A DNA stretch of 64,000 nucleotides from an uncultured Lachnospiraceae bacterium. Its GTDB lineage: Bacteria; Bacillota; Clostridia; Lachnospirales; Lachnospiraceae. The stretch's first letter is position 1, and each line of letters starts with the position of its first letter. A model generated the notes under the pieces. That model saw nothing but the letters and a program-made list of their open reading frames with translations. It was not told the origin of the DNA and searched no databases. The stretch spans positions 1 through 64,000 of the forward strand of contig CAJUJR010000003.1 of NCBI GenBank assembly GCA_910586605.1, written 5' to 3'. This document shows, piece by piece, positions 1-7,952 of the stretch. Both the position numbers and the translations under genes were made by a program.

Positions 1-52
1 TATTTCCTCCAAATAAGATATTCACTCCACATTATGGTGTCTGTTGTCTTAA

Positions 53-253
53 ACACAATTTTTAGTTTTCTCCTTATCTGGTTTCACTCATATTTCATTT
101 AAATATAAAAATTCATATAATGTGAGTTTGAAAGAAATTAATTTAAAATTGAAAAAAGGGGAAAAAATAGCTCTTGTGGGTGAAAATGGAGCAGGCAAAT
201 CAACTTTGATTAAGCTAATGATGGGGTTCTATTTATCATCAGTTAATTCATAA
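53..253 (+). pseudogene. ABC transporter ATP-binding domain remnant
   Basis: The frame from about 53 to the TAA at 251-253 translates to a stretch typical of the beginning of an exporter-type ABC ATPase domain: a beta-strand segment reading ISFKYKN, a [17 protein letters not shown] block containing a perfect Walker A (GENGAGKST), then LIKLMMGFY. It stops right after this, so Q-loop, signature motif, Walker B and H-loop are all missing. The frame is closed upstream by a stop at 50-52 and there is no start codon with a ribosome site. This is best read as a decayed fragment left after deletion of a transporter gene; it cannot make a working ATPase. Confidence 0.75.
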
Positions 254-302
254 CGTTTTAACATAGCCAACACCCCTTTAACATAAAAGAAAAGAGATGA
301 AA

Positions 303-346
303 ACACATGTTTTGTGCAATTTTTAATTTTCAAACACGCCCTAGCA
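303..346 (-). repeat. Dispersed repeat family A, divergent inverted copy
   Basis: Read on the minus strand this begins with the CTAGGGCGTGTTTGAAAATT core and ends with ATGTGTTTC, matching the copies at 7898, 14942 and 42570 in order and spacing, with a changed centre. It sits between the ABC remnant and epsC. Confidence 0.55.
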
Positions 347-416
347 TTTAGAAAGTTATGTCTTCTCAAAATACAGTAAGTGTGGTATTCTTTGTTTGGA
401 AGAAGGGAGGCCATTC

Positions 417-1376
417 ATGGACAATTTAATTGAAAAGGAGATGGGTGGGATTGTAGATGCGATTCTGGATGATTACGGGAATATGCGTGCAATAGATAAA
501 ATGGATTTGTTTAACCAGCCAGATAAGGAAAGTATTATTGACATGGTAAAGAAGCTTTTTTGCATTGTTTTCCCTGGTTATTTCCGTGATAAATCATTTA
601 AAATTTATAACGTATATAATAATCTTTCTGTTTTGATTGAGGATATTATGTATCATCTAAATAAGCAAGTAGAAATCGTCTTAAAATATGATACACAGTA
701 TGAAGGCATGGGAGAAGAGGCATTGCGGGAAACAGCACAGCGCAAATCTATATCATTCCTAAAAAAAATCCCAAAAGTACGGGAATACCTAGATACAGAT
801 TTGCAGGCGGCTTTTGACGGAGACCCAGCGGCATACTATAAAGATGATATTGTATATTCCTATCCGGGGCTGTATGCAATTACAGTAAACCGGCTGGCGC
901 ACGAACTGTATCTTTTGGAAGTCCCGATGATTCCAAGGATTATGACAGAATATGCGCATAATGTGACAGGGATTGATATCCATCCAGGCGCAGTGATAGG
1001 AAAATATTTTTTTATTGACCATGGGACTGGCGTTGTGATTGGAGAAACGACAGTAATAGGTGAAAATGTAAAAATTTACCAAGGTGTGACGCTTGGAGCG
1101 CTTTCTACCCGGGGCGGGCAAAAACTCCGTGGGGCAAAAAGGCATCCAACAATTGAAGACAATGTTGTTATTTATTCCGGGGCTTCTGTTTTGGGCGGGG
1201 AAACAGTAATTGGGGAAAATGCAATTATTGGAAGCAATGCTTTTGTAACGAAATCCATTGGGAAAAATTCCCGTGTCAGCATTAAGAACCAGGAATTGTC
1301 TATCCGGGAGCATGGGATAGAAACCGTTAAGGAAAAAGAGCTTGGGCAGGATGAAACATGGTTTTATGTAATATAA
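417..1376 (+). CDS. epsC: Serine O-acetyltransferase, EpsC/CysE type
   Basis: Acetylates L-serine with acetyl-CoA to O-acetylserine, the cytosolic precursor for cysteine synthesis. The 319-residue product has an alpha-helical N-terminal half and, from about residue 185, a left-handed beta-helix of hexapeptide repeats (HPGAVIG, GVVIGE, TVIGEN, SVLGGE, TVIGEN, AIIGSN). The conserved DHGTGVVIGE segment carries the expected catalytic histidine at about residue 202. The extended N-terminal helical region fits the EpsC subgroup of Firmicutes better than the short enterobacterial CysE. Start chosen at ATG 417, six bases after a GGGAGG ribosome site; an upstream in-frame ATG at 396 lacks one. No cysteine synthase gene is adjacent. 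It begins a co-directional run with larE, nudix and tcdA. Confidence 0.9.
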   Translation: MDNLIEKEMGGIVDAILDDYGNMRAIDKMDLFNQPDKESIIDMVKKLFCIVFPGYFRDKSFKIYNVYNNLSVLIEDIMYHLNKQVEIVLKYDTQYEGMGEEALRETAQRKSISFLKKIPKVREYLDTDLQAAFDGDPAAYYKDDIVYSYPGLYAITVNRLAHELYLLEVPMIPRIMTEYAHNVTGIDIHPGAVIGKYFFIDHGTGVVIGETTVIGENVKIYQGVTLGALSTRGGQKLRGAKRHPTIEDNVVIYSGASVLGGETVIGENAIIGSNAFVTKSIGKNSRVSIKNQELSIREHGIETVKEKELGQDETWFYVI

Positions 1377-1390
1377 GCCAGGAGGGGTGA

Positions 1391-2224
1391 ATGGGACTTC
1401 AAGATAAATATAGAAAACTTCAGCAGAATCTACAGGACTTGGGGAGTGTGGCAGTTGCCTTTTCAGGTGGGGTGGATTCTGTATTTTTGTTAAAGGCTGC
1501 CCATGATGTTTTGGGCAGCCGTGTACTTGCCATAACGGCATGTTCCCCCTCTTTCCAAAAGCAGGAGGCAGGGGAGGCGAAACGGTTTTGCAAAGAAAAC
1601 GGCATCCGGCAGGTTACTTTTTTATCTGGGGAACTGGAATTGGAGGAGTTTCAGAAAAATCCGCCTGACCGTTGCTATTTCTGCAAACGGAGGATATTTG
1701 GAAAGATTTGGGAGATTGCCAGGCAGAACCATATAGAGGCTGTGGCGGATGGTTCTAATATAGATGATGGGGCGGATTACCGCCCAGGAAGGAAAGCCGC
1801 CCGGGAACTGGGAGTTTGCAGCCCTTTGCAAGAAGCAGGGCTTTCTAAAGCGGAAATCCGGGAACTCTCAAAGCAGCTTGGGCTTTTTTCCTGGGATAAG
1901 CCGTCTTCTGCCTGCCTTGCGTCACGTTTTGCTTATGGGGAAGCGATTGATGAAAAAAAACTAGGGATGGTAGAAGAAGCAGAGCAGTTTTTATCAAAAC
2001 TTGGTTTTTATCAGTCCAGGGTGCGGATGCATGGGATGCTTGCACGGATTGAAGTACAGAAAGAAGAACTGTATAAAATTGCTGGAGAAAAACTAGGCAT
2101 GCAGATTTCTGAAAAGTTAAAAGAGATTGGGTTTACCTACGTTACATTGGATTTAGAAGGATACAGGATGGGCAGCATGAATGAAACGCTTAGCATCCAG
2201 AAAGGGAAGGAAAACAATGAATAA
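1391..2224 (+). CDS. larE: Sulfur transferase LarE
   Basis: LarE inserts sulfur into the pyridinium nucleotide that becomes the nickel-pincer cofactor of lactate racemase and related enzymes. The 277-residue protein has an N-terminal PP-loop ATPase motif SGGVDS (about residues 25-30), then the LarE-specific blocks GSNIDDGADYRPG and KPSSACLASR. Cys175 in the latter block matches the sulfur-donating cysteine of the family. It also has a CxxC pair (Cys95 and Cys98, in the segment DRCYFCK). With Cys175 this resembles the three-cysteine LarE subgroup reported to bind a [4Fe-4S] cluster and use it for sulfur transfer; that assignment is inference. No larA, larB or larC is visible nearby. ATG 1391 follows a GGAGGGG site; the 3' end overlaps the nudix gene by 8 bases. 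Confidence 0.88.
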   Translation: MGLQDKYRKLQQNLQDLGSVAVAFSGGVDSVFLLKAAHDVLGSRVLAITACSPSFQKQEAGEAKRFCKENGIRQVTFLSGELELEEFQKNPPDRCYFCKRRIFGKIWEIARQNHIEAVADGSNIDDGADYRPGRKAARELGVCSPLQEAGLSKAEIRELSKQLGLFSWDKPSSACLASRFAYGEAIDEKKLGMVEEAEQFLSKLGFYQSRVRMHGMLARIEVQKEELYKIAGEKLGMQISEKLKEIGFTYVTLDLEGYRMGSMNETLSIQKGKENNE

Positions 2225-2888
2225 ACCAGAAATTGACAGGCAAGGAATAAAAACAATTTATGATTCCCCTTATATTAGTTTATATGATTTGCAATATAGC
2301 GGGGGGAAGCATTACCTGAATGCGTCCAGGCGTTCTAGGGAGCGGCTTGCGGCTGTAAAAACAGAGGAAGAGTTTAAAAAGATGGTTCCGGATGCGGTAA
2401 GCTGCGTTGTTATAATAAAACTGCCGGAGGAAGAGCCGAAGCTTTTGCTGTCGAAAGAGTTCCGCTATCCGGTAGGGCAGTTCGTTTTAAGCGTACCGGC
2501 AGGGCTGATTGACCCAGAAGATGTTGATAGTGGGACTCCTGTCCTTACTGCGGCTGCAAGGGAGATAGAGGAAGAGACAGGATTAAAAATTAAGGAAAAT
2601 GACAGGCTGGAAGTTGTAAACCCACTGTTGTTTAGTACCCCTGGCATGACGGATGAAAGCAATGCGATTGTCCTTGCAGTGATAAACCTGGGGGATTTGG
2701 CCACGCTGACCCAGGATGGGGCAGTGGGCATGGAATGCTTTGATGGATTTTCCCTTTTGGGAAAGGAAGAGGCGGAACAGATTTTACGGGGCGGGTATGA
2801 TAATGATGGCAATTTCTATTCTGTTTTTACCTGGATAGCCCTGGTTTCTTTTGTAAGTGGGCTTTGGGACAAGGAGGGTTCCAGATGA
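2217..2888 (+). CDS. NUDIX hydrolase, ADP-ribose pyrophosphatase-like
   Basis: A cytosolic Mg-dependent hydrolase of nucleoside-diphosphate-linked compounds. The product (223 residues) has an N-terminal beta-rich part with ARRSRERLA, a strand around LSVPAGLIDPED, and a Nudix helix core REIEEETGL at residues 115-123. The spacing between the leading Gly of the Nudix box and REIEEETGL is longer than the canonical 23-residue box, so there is an insertion (VDSGTPVLT). Overall layout resembles NudF-type ADP-ribose pyrophosphatases, but substrate cannot be read from sequence. ATG 2217 lies inside the end of larE with AAGGGAAGG upstream, and the stop overlaps the tcdA start, so the genes are very likely translationally coupled. 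Confidence 0.8.
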   Translation: MNKPEIDRQGIKTIYDSPYISLYDLQYSGGKHYLNASRRSRERLAAVKTEEEFKKMVPDAVSCVVIIKLPEEEPKLLLSKEFRYPVGQFVLSVPAGLIDPEDVDSGTPVLTAAAREIEEETGLKIKENDRLEVVNPLLFSTPGMTDESNAIVLAVINLGDLATLTQDGAVGMECFDGFSLLGKEEAEQILRGGYDNDGNFYSVFTWIALVSFVSGLWDKEGSR

Positions 2889-3619
2889 TGGGATGGTTAT
2901 CAAGGACAGAACAGCTTCTTGGGAGGGGGGCAGTAGAAAAGCTGCAAAAATCGCATGTTGCTGTTTTTGGGCTAGGCGGTGTTGGGGGATATGCCTGTGA
3001 AGCGCTTGCCAGGAGCGGCATTGGCGCATTTGATTTAATCGACCATGATACGGTAAGCATTACGAACCTGAACCGCCAGATTATAGCAACAAGAAGGAGC
3101 ATCGGAAGGCTTAAGACAGAAGTAATGAAAGAACGTATCCTTGACATTAACCCAGAGGCTAAGGTATGCATCCATAATTGCTTTTTCCTGCCAGAAAATG
3201 CCGGGGAGTTTTCTTTTGGGGAATATGATTATGTAGTAGATGCTGTGGATACCGTGACAGCTAAGCTGGCGCTGGTTGCAGAAGCGAAAAGGAATGGGGT
3301 TTTAATTATCAGCAGCATGGGGGCTGGGAACAAGCTTGATGGAAGCCGGTTCTGTGTTGCTGATATCTATGATACAAAAGTATGCCCATTGGCAAAAGTA
3401 ATGCGCAGGGAGTTAAAAAAGCGGAATATAGAAGAGTTAAAAGTAGTATATTCCGAGGAACCCCCAATTTTTACAGAATCGCTTGCAGAAAATGAAGACG
3501 TCGATTTTTGCAAGCGAAAAAATGAAAAGAGGAATCCTCCAGGGAGTATTGCGTTTGTGCCTTCTGTAGCAGGACTGGTTATGGCAGGGGAAGTAGTAAA
3601 AGATTTAGTAAATGTATAG
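2885..3619 (+). CDS. tcdA: tRNA threonylcarbamoyladenosine dehydratase
   Basis: An E1-like, ATP-dependent enzyme that cyclises t6A37 of ANN-decoding tRNAs to ct6A. The 244-residue protein shows the nucleotide-binding loop GLGGVGGYACEALARSG from about residue 29, followed by DHDTVSITNLNRQ, the adenylation signature of the ThiF/MoeB/TcdA superfamily, and the TcdA-typical SSMGAGNKLDGSRF and CPLAKVMR segments. A CxxC zinc site of ThiF/MoeB is not seen, which supports TcdA. Start ATG 2885 is seven bases after AAGGAGGG and overlaps the nudix stop codon. It ends the epsC-larE-nudix-tcdA run. Confidence 0.88.
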   Translation: MMGWLSRTEQLLGRGAVEKLQKSHVAVFGLGGVGGYACEALARSGIGAFDLIDHDTVSITNLNRQIIATRRSIGRLKTEVMKERILDINPEAKVCIHNCFFLPENAGEFSFGEYDYVVDAVDTVTAKLALVAEAKRNGVLIISSMGAGNKLDGSRFCVADIYDTKVCPLAKVMRRELKKRNIEELKVVYSEEPPIFTESLAENEDVDFCKRKNEKRNPPGSIAFVPSVAGLVMAGEVVKDLVNV

Positions 3620-3650
3620 AAATTGTCTATTTATGCGAATTTTGACGAAA

Positions 3651-3659
3651 TTTGTCGTA
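3651..3659 (+). promoter_or_regulatory. Possible Spo0A box (8 of 9)
   Basis: TTTGTCGTA matches the 0A-box TTTGTCRAA at 8 of 9 positions and lies 20 bases upstream of the -35 of the next gene's promoter. Such near matches are common by chance in AT-rich DNA, so this is only a candidate. Confidence 0.2.
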
Positions 3660-3678
3660 ATGATGGGGATATTGGCAG

Positions 3679-3707
3679 TTGACAATGAAATTTGTTCGTT
3701 ATAGTAT
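3679..3707 (+). promoter_or_regulatory. Sigma-A promoter of the response regulator gene
   Basis: TTGACA at 3679-3684, 17-base spacer, TAGTAT at 3702-3707. The promoter is about 60 bases upstream of the ATG at 3770 in the only non-coding gap before it. Confidence 0.6.
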
Positions 3708-3769
3708 TAAAATTGTAAATAAAAGTTGAAAAATAAAAGTTACAAGAGGGTATAGAAAGTGGGGAAATA

Positions 3770-4567
3770 ATGAAAACGGTTCTCGTTGGCAGGGATCTGG
3801 AAGAGATGGAAGCGCTTCAGGAAAGAGTCCAGAACCTACCAGGGATTCAGTTGACAGGGATGTTTGATGATGCGCAAAAGGCACTATATTTTGCAAAGGA
3901 ACATAACATTGAACTTGCCGTACTGGATACTGATATAACGGGAATGGACGGGATTTGCCTTGGAAAATGCCTGCTCAGCAAAAATCCTGATATTTTATTG
4001 CTTTTTATTTCTGACAGTGAGTTGTATGCAATGGATGCAATCCGCCTGCATGCGGCCGCTTACTTATTGAAGCCATTTTCACAAGAAGAACTTATGTATG
4101 CATTAGAAACAGCACGCCTGCTGTCGAAGCGTGTAAAAAAAAGAGTTTTTGTCAAAACCTTTGGACATTTCGATGTTTTTGTCGACAATAAGCCGATCAT
4201 GTTCCGCAGTGGAAAAGCAAAAGAGCTTTTGGCTTTTTTAGTAGACAGGCAGGGAGGGACAGTCAGTACAGACCAAGTGATTTGCGCGCTTTGGGAGGAG
4301 CGCCCAAATGATGAGGCGACACAGAATCTTTGCAGTAAGGTTTCAAAAAACTTAAGCAGGGAGCTGGACAAATATGGCGTACAGGAGTTGTTTATTACAA
4401 ACCGCGGAATTCGGCGGGTAGATACAGAATTATTTGATTGTGATTTATACGGGCTGCTGGAAGGGGAAGAGCAGGCAAGAAAGCAGTTTGTAGGAGATTA
4501 CATGTTAGACTATAGCTGGGCAGAAGAGCGGATGGGACAGTTAAATAAATTTGTACTGGAACATTAA
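3770..4567 (+). CDS. Response regulator with SARP-like winged-helix output
   Basis: A cytosolic signal-responsive transcription factor of 265 residues. Residues 1-120 form a CheY-like receiver: the phosphoacceptor is Asp53 (VLDTDITGMDG), followed by the LFISDSELYAMDAIRLHAAAYLLKPF stretch with the conserved Lys-Pro. From about residue 128 (KTFGHFDVFVDNKPIMFRSGKAKELLAFLVDRQGG) the protein matches the OmpR/SARP-type winged-helix found in BTAD activators, without a full BTAD domain. No histidine kinase gene lies alongside. Start ATG 3770 follows a GGGGAAATA site and its own promoter. It sits directly upstream of spo0A; whether it acts in sporulation is unknown. The same pairing in relatives would be worth checking. 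Confidence 0.75.
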   Translation: MKTVLVGRDLEEMEALQERVQNLPGIQLTGMFDDAQKALYFAKEHNIELAVLDTDITGMDGICLGKCLLSKNPDILLLFISDSELYAMDAIRLHAAAYLLKPFSQEELMYALETARLLSKRVKKRVFVKTFGHFDVFVDNKPIMFRSGKAKELLAFLVDRQGGTVSTDQVICALWEERPNDEATQNLCSKVSKNLSRELDKYGVQELFITNRGIRRVDTELFDCDLYGLLEGEEQARKQFVGDYMLDYSWAEERMGQLNKFVLEH

Positions 4568-4695
4568 TGGATTTTGCCGTGCTCTATTTGCCAGTCTTGA
4601 AAAAAATCCGCTACAAAAAGGGGGAATGCAGTGCATTCCCCAAAATGGGGCATCATGGATGGTGGTGTCCTGACAAAAAATGAAAAATTTTTTTT

Positions 4696-4731
4696 AATAA
4701 GGACAAAATACTTATTTTGCCCTTATTTTGT
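4696..4731 (+). terminator. Hairpin terminator after the response regulator gene
   Basis: Arms AATAAGGACAAAATA (4696-4710) and TATTTTGCCCTTATT (4713-4727) pair with a single mismatch and a two-base loop, followed by TTG; a T-run precedes it. Position 130 bases after the stop suggests transcript termination, possibly for both strands. Confidence 0.5.
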
Positions 4732-4863
4732 TGCTTCGTAGTTTTTTAGCATGATAAAATTTGCAGATAATACCATATTGATTCCATTTGAACTCCATTT
4801 CCGTTCCAGAAACTGTAATATAATGGTAAAAGTTGCAGGAAAAAGAAACATTCTGCTGACGAA

Positions 4864-4897
4864 TCAAATACCCAGATGCAAATAATGTGGTATTTGA
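4864..4897. repeat. Inverted repeat in the spo0A upstream region
   Basis: TCAAATACC (4864-4872) and GGTATTTGA (4889-4897) are perfect 9-bp arms around a 16-base centre, extendable to 12 bp with one mismatch. It lies 112 bases before the spo0A start and could be an operator or an RNA hairpin. Confidence 0.5.
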
Positions 4898-5008
4898 TCC
4901 GCGTGCAGCCGCCAAGTGCAAAGAAACTTTTCGTTTCAAGCCGTTTGGCCCGTTGCGTACGCGAAAAATAAAAGGGTAATGCTGGTAAAACAGCGGAAGG
5001 GAGGAAAC

Positions 5009-5863
5009 ATGGATACAGTTGGACTACGGGTTGTCATCGCAGACAACAATTTACAAGACCGGGAAAGCAAACAAAAAACAATGGCAAGTATGGGAATGAA
5101 TGTGGTTTTGGCAACCGGAAACGGGAGCAAGGCACTGGAAGCCATACGTGATGAAAAGCCAGATGTCGTGGTAATGGACATGATATTACCAGGGATTGAT
5201 GGAATCGGAATACTTGAAGAGATAAACAAAATAAACTACAAGGCAAAGAAACCGATTTTTATTATCGAAACGGCGCTGAGAATGGAGAATCTTGTAAATG
5301 AGGCGATTCAGGCAGGGGCAGATTATTATATGATGAAGCCCGTTTCCAATACGATGCTGATTAAAAGAATGACACAGTTAATGGATCGTGGTGAAGAAGG
5401 GAACGAAAGAGTGCAGAAAACAGTCTGCAGGGAGATACCGGCCAGACAGGAAAAGCGAGTGGCAGAACGGAAGAATTTGACAGAAGGGTATGTATTTTGC
5501 GGTGACCTGGAAAAGGATGTTACCAATATTTTGTTGGAAATTGGCATACCGGCACATATTAAGGGGTATCAGTATATCAGGGAAGGCATAATTATGGCAT
5601 TTTATGACCGCAATATGCTGCATTATATTACAAAATTTTTATATCCTTCAATTGCAAAGAAATACAAAACAACTTCCAGCAGTGTGGAACGTACTATACG
5701 CCATGCAATTGAAGTGGCATGGCGCAGGGGAAACTTAGAAATGTTGGAAGAGGTTTTTGGAAATACGGTTTGTGCAGGAAAGGGGAAACCTACGAATTCA
5801 GAGTTTATGGCACTTCTGACGGACAAGCTCAGATTGGAATATCGCACACGGAGCGTATCATAA
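5009..5863 (+). CDS. spo0A: Sporulation master regulator Spo0A
   Basis: Phosphorelay-activated transcription factor that commits the cell to sporulation by binding 0A boxes. The 284-residue product has an N-terminal receiver with acidic pocket at Asp12, phosphoacceptor Asp57 ([13 protein letters not shown]) and the MMKP lysine; a linker rich in charged residues; and the Spo0A-specific C-terminal DNA-binding domain, recognisable by [40 protein letters not shown] and [12 protein letters not shown]. The C-terminal domain is unique to Spo0A, so the call is firm. ATG 5009 follows GGAAGGGAGG; the upstream in-frame ATG at 4916 has no ribosome site. Its usual neighbour spoIVB is not upstream here. 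Presence of Spo0A implies an endospore former or a recent descendant of one. Confidence 0.97.
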   Translation: MDTVGLRVVIADNNLQDRESKQKTMASMGMNVVLATGNGSKALEAIRDEKPDVVVMDMILPGIDGIGILEEINKINYKAKKPIFIIETALRMENLVNEAIQAGADYYMMKPVSNTMLIKRMTQLMDRGEEGNERVQKTVCREIPARQEKRVAERKNLTEGYVFCGDLEKDVTNILLEIGIPAHIKGYQYIREGIIMAFYDRNMLHYITKFLYPSIAKKYKTTSSSVERTIRHAIEVAWRRGNLEMLEEVFGNTVCAGKGKPTNSEFMALLTDKLRLEYRTRSVS

Positions 5864-5931
5864 AGTGGGAGGCCGCCTAATAAAATGAATTATAATAAGG
5901 GAAGATACACATAATTGAGAATAACCATAAC

Positions 5932-5960
5932 TTGACGCTGGTTCTTATTTTAGGTATGAT
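5932..5960 (+). promoter_or_regulatory. Sigma-A promoter of citrate synthase
   Basis: TTGACG (5932-5937), 17-base spacer, TATGAT (5955-5960), about 100 bases before the gltA start and downstream of the spo0A stop. Confidence 0.6.
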
Positions 5961-6062
5961 AGGAAGCAGCGTCATTTTTTGGTATTAGAAATTGCGCTGC
6001 TACATATTACAGGTAATTTGCCACATGACAAGTGGCACATCCGCAAAAAGGGGGATTTTTTA

Positions 6063-7436
6063 TTGAGAAAAGATACGATGATGGCATTAAGTGACGTCCT
6101 GAATAATAAATTTGATGAATTAGTGGAAAACTGTATGAGTTCAAGGGTAATTGATTTGAATTTGTATCAGGAATATGATGTGAAAAGAGGGCTTCGTGAT
6201 AGTACTGGAAAAGGGGTGCTGACAGGGCTGACAGAAATTTCTGATGTTAGCGGCTATGATTTAGTAAATGGAGTGAAAGAACCTGCAGATGGGAAATTAT
6301 TTTATCAGGGGTATGATGTAAAGGATTTGGCGGGTTCTTCTTTGGGAAAACGGTTTGCCTTTGAAGAAACAACGTATCTGCTATTGTTTGGGGATTTGCC
6401 AACAAAGGGGCAGCTTACAACATTTATCCAAATCCTGAGCAGTTTGCAGGAGTTGTCCGGGCAATTTGTCCGTGATGTCATAATGAAGGCGCCAAGCCCG
6501 AATCTGATGAATGGGCTGCAAAAAAGCGTGCTCACATTATATTCTTATGATGAAAACCCAGATGATATTTCGGTGCCAAATGTTTTGCGCCAGTCTTTAC
6601 AGCTTGTGGCAAAACTGCCTTTAATTGCAATCTACAATTATCATGCATACCGCCATTACCACTTTTTTGAAAGCCTGGTGATTAAGCCGGCAAAAGAGGA
6701 GTATTCTACAGCAGAAAACATTCTGCATATGCTCCGCCCGGATGGTGAGTTTACAGAGCTTGAGGCAAGGATTCTGGATGCCGCACTTGTGCTCCATGCA
6801 GAACATGGCGGAGGGAATAATTCTACCTTTACAAACCATGTAGTAACTTCTTCTGGGACTGACACATATTCTGCTGTAGCTGCATCGCTCGCATCATTGA
6901 AGGGGCCGCGCCATGGCGGCGCTAACCTAAAAGTACAGCAAATGATACATGAAATGCAGAAAAGGTATGGAAAACTCCCTAACCAGGGGCAAATACGTGA
7001 ATACCTGCAGAAAATATTAAAGAAAGAGGCATTTGATGGTTCTGGCCTAATATATGGCATAGGACATGCAGTCTATACGCTTTCTGACCCAAGGGAAGTT
7101 GCCCTAAGGGGGTTTGCAGAAAGGCTTGCCAAAACAAAGAAAATGGAAGAAGAATTTGCAGTATACCAGACAGTAGAAAAAATTGCTACAGAATTGATTA
7201 TGGAGCGTTCCCATGTGATGAAGCCGGTATGTGCAAATGTGGATTTTTACAGCGGGTTTATCTATACGATGCTAGGCATTCCAGAAGAGTTATTTACGCC
7301 TCTTTTCGCAGTATCCCGTATTTCGGGCTGGAGCGCGCACCGCTTGGAAGAGCTGGTGAATAAAGGTAAGATTATCCGTCCGGCATACAAATATGTTGGG
7401 CAGCATGTCGAATATCCAGAAGAAAGAAATAATTGA
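6063..7436 (+). CDS. gltA: Citrate synthase
   Basis: Condenses oxaloacetate and acetyl-CoA to citrate; in anaerobes it feeds glutamate synthesis through a partial TCA branch. The 457-residue protein carries the expected active-site pieces: LHAEHGGGNNSTF with histidines at 245 and 248, GIGHAVYTLSDPR further on, and the C-terminal VDFYSGFIYTMLGIP segment. LKGPRHGGAN matches the conserved substrate loop. The start is set at TTG 6063, eight bases after AAGGGGG; ATG codons at 6078 and 6081 are alternatives with weaker sites. The start is therefore moderately certain, the function firm. It is flanked by spo0A and a lipoprotein gene, with no other TCA genes in view. Confidence 0.92.
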   Translation: MRKDTMMALSDVLNNKFDELVENCMSSRVIDLNLYQEYDVKRGLRDSTGKGVLTGLTEISDVSGYDLVNGVKEPADGKLFYQGYDVKDLAGSSLGKRFAFEETTYLLLFGDLPTKGQLTTFIQILSSLQELSGQFVRDVIMKAPSPNLMNGLQKSVLTLYSYDENPDDISVPNVLRQSLQLVAKLPLIAIYNYHAYRHYHFFESLVIKPAKEEYSTAENILHMLRPDGEFTELEARILDAALVLHAEHGGGNNSTFTNHVVTSSGTDTYSAVAASLASLKGPRHGGANLKVQQMIHEMQKRYGKLPNQGQIREYLQKILKKEAFDGSGLIYGIGHAVYTLSDPREVALRGFAERLAKTKKMEEEFAVYQTVEKIATELIMERSHVMKPVCANVDFYSGFIYTMLGIPEELFTPLFAVSRISGWSAHRLEELVNKGKIIRPAYKYVGQHVEYPEERNN

Positions 7437-7507
7437 TAAAAATTGTATAATATTAAAAAAGAGAAGCCATACTATTTTCCGTAAGGAAACGCAGAAAAAA
7501 GAAAGGT

Positions 7508-7810
7508 ATGGTGATTGACTTGAAGAAAAAATATGTTTTATTTACGATGTTGTGCTGTTTGTCACTTATTGTATTTGCCGGCTGCGGAAACATGGATGAT
7601 GACAACAAAGATGCTGCTGCCAGCCCGGCTGTTGAAGGGACGACGGATTCACCGAACCCGACAGGGAGCGACGCTTTAGATGATGTGGAAAACGGCGTGG
7701 ACGACGTAATTGATGGCGCAGAGGATGCAGTAGATGATGCAGCAGATGATGTAAAGGATGCGGCGGATGATGCGACAGATAACAATAACAGCAGTACAAC
7801 AAAGAAATAA
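7508..7810 (+). CDS. Small acidic lipoprotein
   Basis: About 100 residues: a lysine-rich start, hydrophobic segment and lipobox-like FAGC, then a short Ser/Pro/Thr region and a highly acidic tail built from repeated helical units of the form DDV.D...DAVDDAADDVKDAAD, ending in Asn/Ser/Thr. The lipobox indicates membrane anchoring by lipid at the cysteine. The acidic amphipathic repeats resemble those of small surface or stress proteins, but no function can be named. GAAAGG lies only one base before ATG 7508, so translation may really begin at GTG 7511 or TTG 7520 (giving a classic signal MKKKYVLF). Confidence 0.7.
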   Translation: MVIDLKKKYVLFTMLCCLSLIVFAGCGNMDDDNKDAAASPAVEGTTDSPNPTGSDALDDVENGVDDVIDGAEDAVDDAADDVKDAADDATDNNNSSTTKK

Positions 7811-7857
7811 TGCATGTAAGGCTGTGAAGAAAAACAATTTTTATAGGAAGTTCTGCC

Positions 7858-7894
7858 TGGGGCGCCTTTTTGGGAAGGTGCCCCAAAGTTTTTG
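7858..7894 (+). terminator. Rho-independent terminator after the lipoprotein gene
   Basis: TGGGGCGCCTT / AAGGTGCCCCA stem with one G-T pair, six-base loop, then AAAGTTTTTG. A copy of repeat A begins four bases later. Confidence 0.85.
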
Positions 7895-7897
7895 TGC

Positions 7898-7940
7898 TAG
7901 GGCGTGTTTGAAAATTCATTCTTACAAGATGTGTTTCCCA
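7898..7940 (+). repeat. Dispersed repeat family A, copy 2
   Basis: Begins AGGGCGTGTTTGAAAATT and continues with ACAAGATGTGTTTCC, matching copies at 14942 and 42570. It lies between the terminator and the convergent HAD-GNAT gene. Confidence 0.65.
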
Positions 7941-7952
7941 TAGATCGGAAAA

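Larger units (their letters stand above)
4568..5008 (+). other. Long intergenic region upstream of spo0A
   Basis: No convincing gene. It holds a near-perfect GC-rich palindrome (GGGGAATGCA / TGCATTCCCC, 4621-4641) without a T-run, an AT-rich hairpin (4696-4727) that may end the upstream transcript, a TATAAT-like hexamer near 4815, and a 9-bp inverted repeat (4864-4897). A sigma-H-like AGGAAAA...GAAT pair near 4837-4863 has a spacer about two bases too long, so the spo0A promoter could not be fixed. Confidence 0.5.

Noticed and set aside
789..1541. 250-residue minus-strand open frame over epsC/larE
   Set aside because: Antisense shadow of two well-recognised genes; composition is unlike a real protein.
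4621..4641. GGGGAATGCA palindrome as a terminator
   Set aside because: No T-run follows and the loop would be only one base; described as a palindrome only.
4837..4866. Sigma-H promoter for spo0A (AGGAAAA ... GAAT)
   Set aside because: Spacer is about two bases longer than the consensus allows, so not listed as a promoter.
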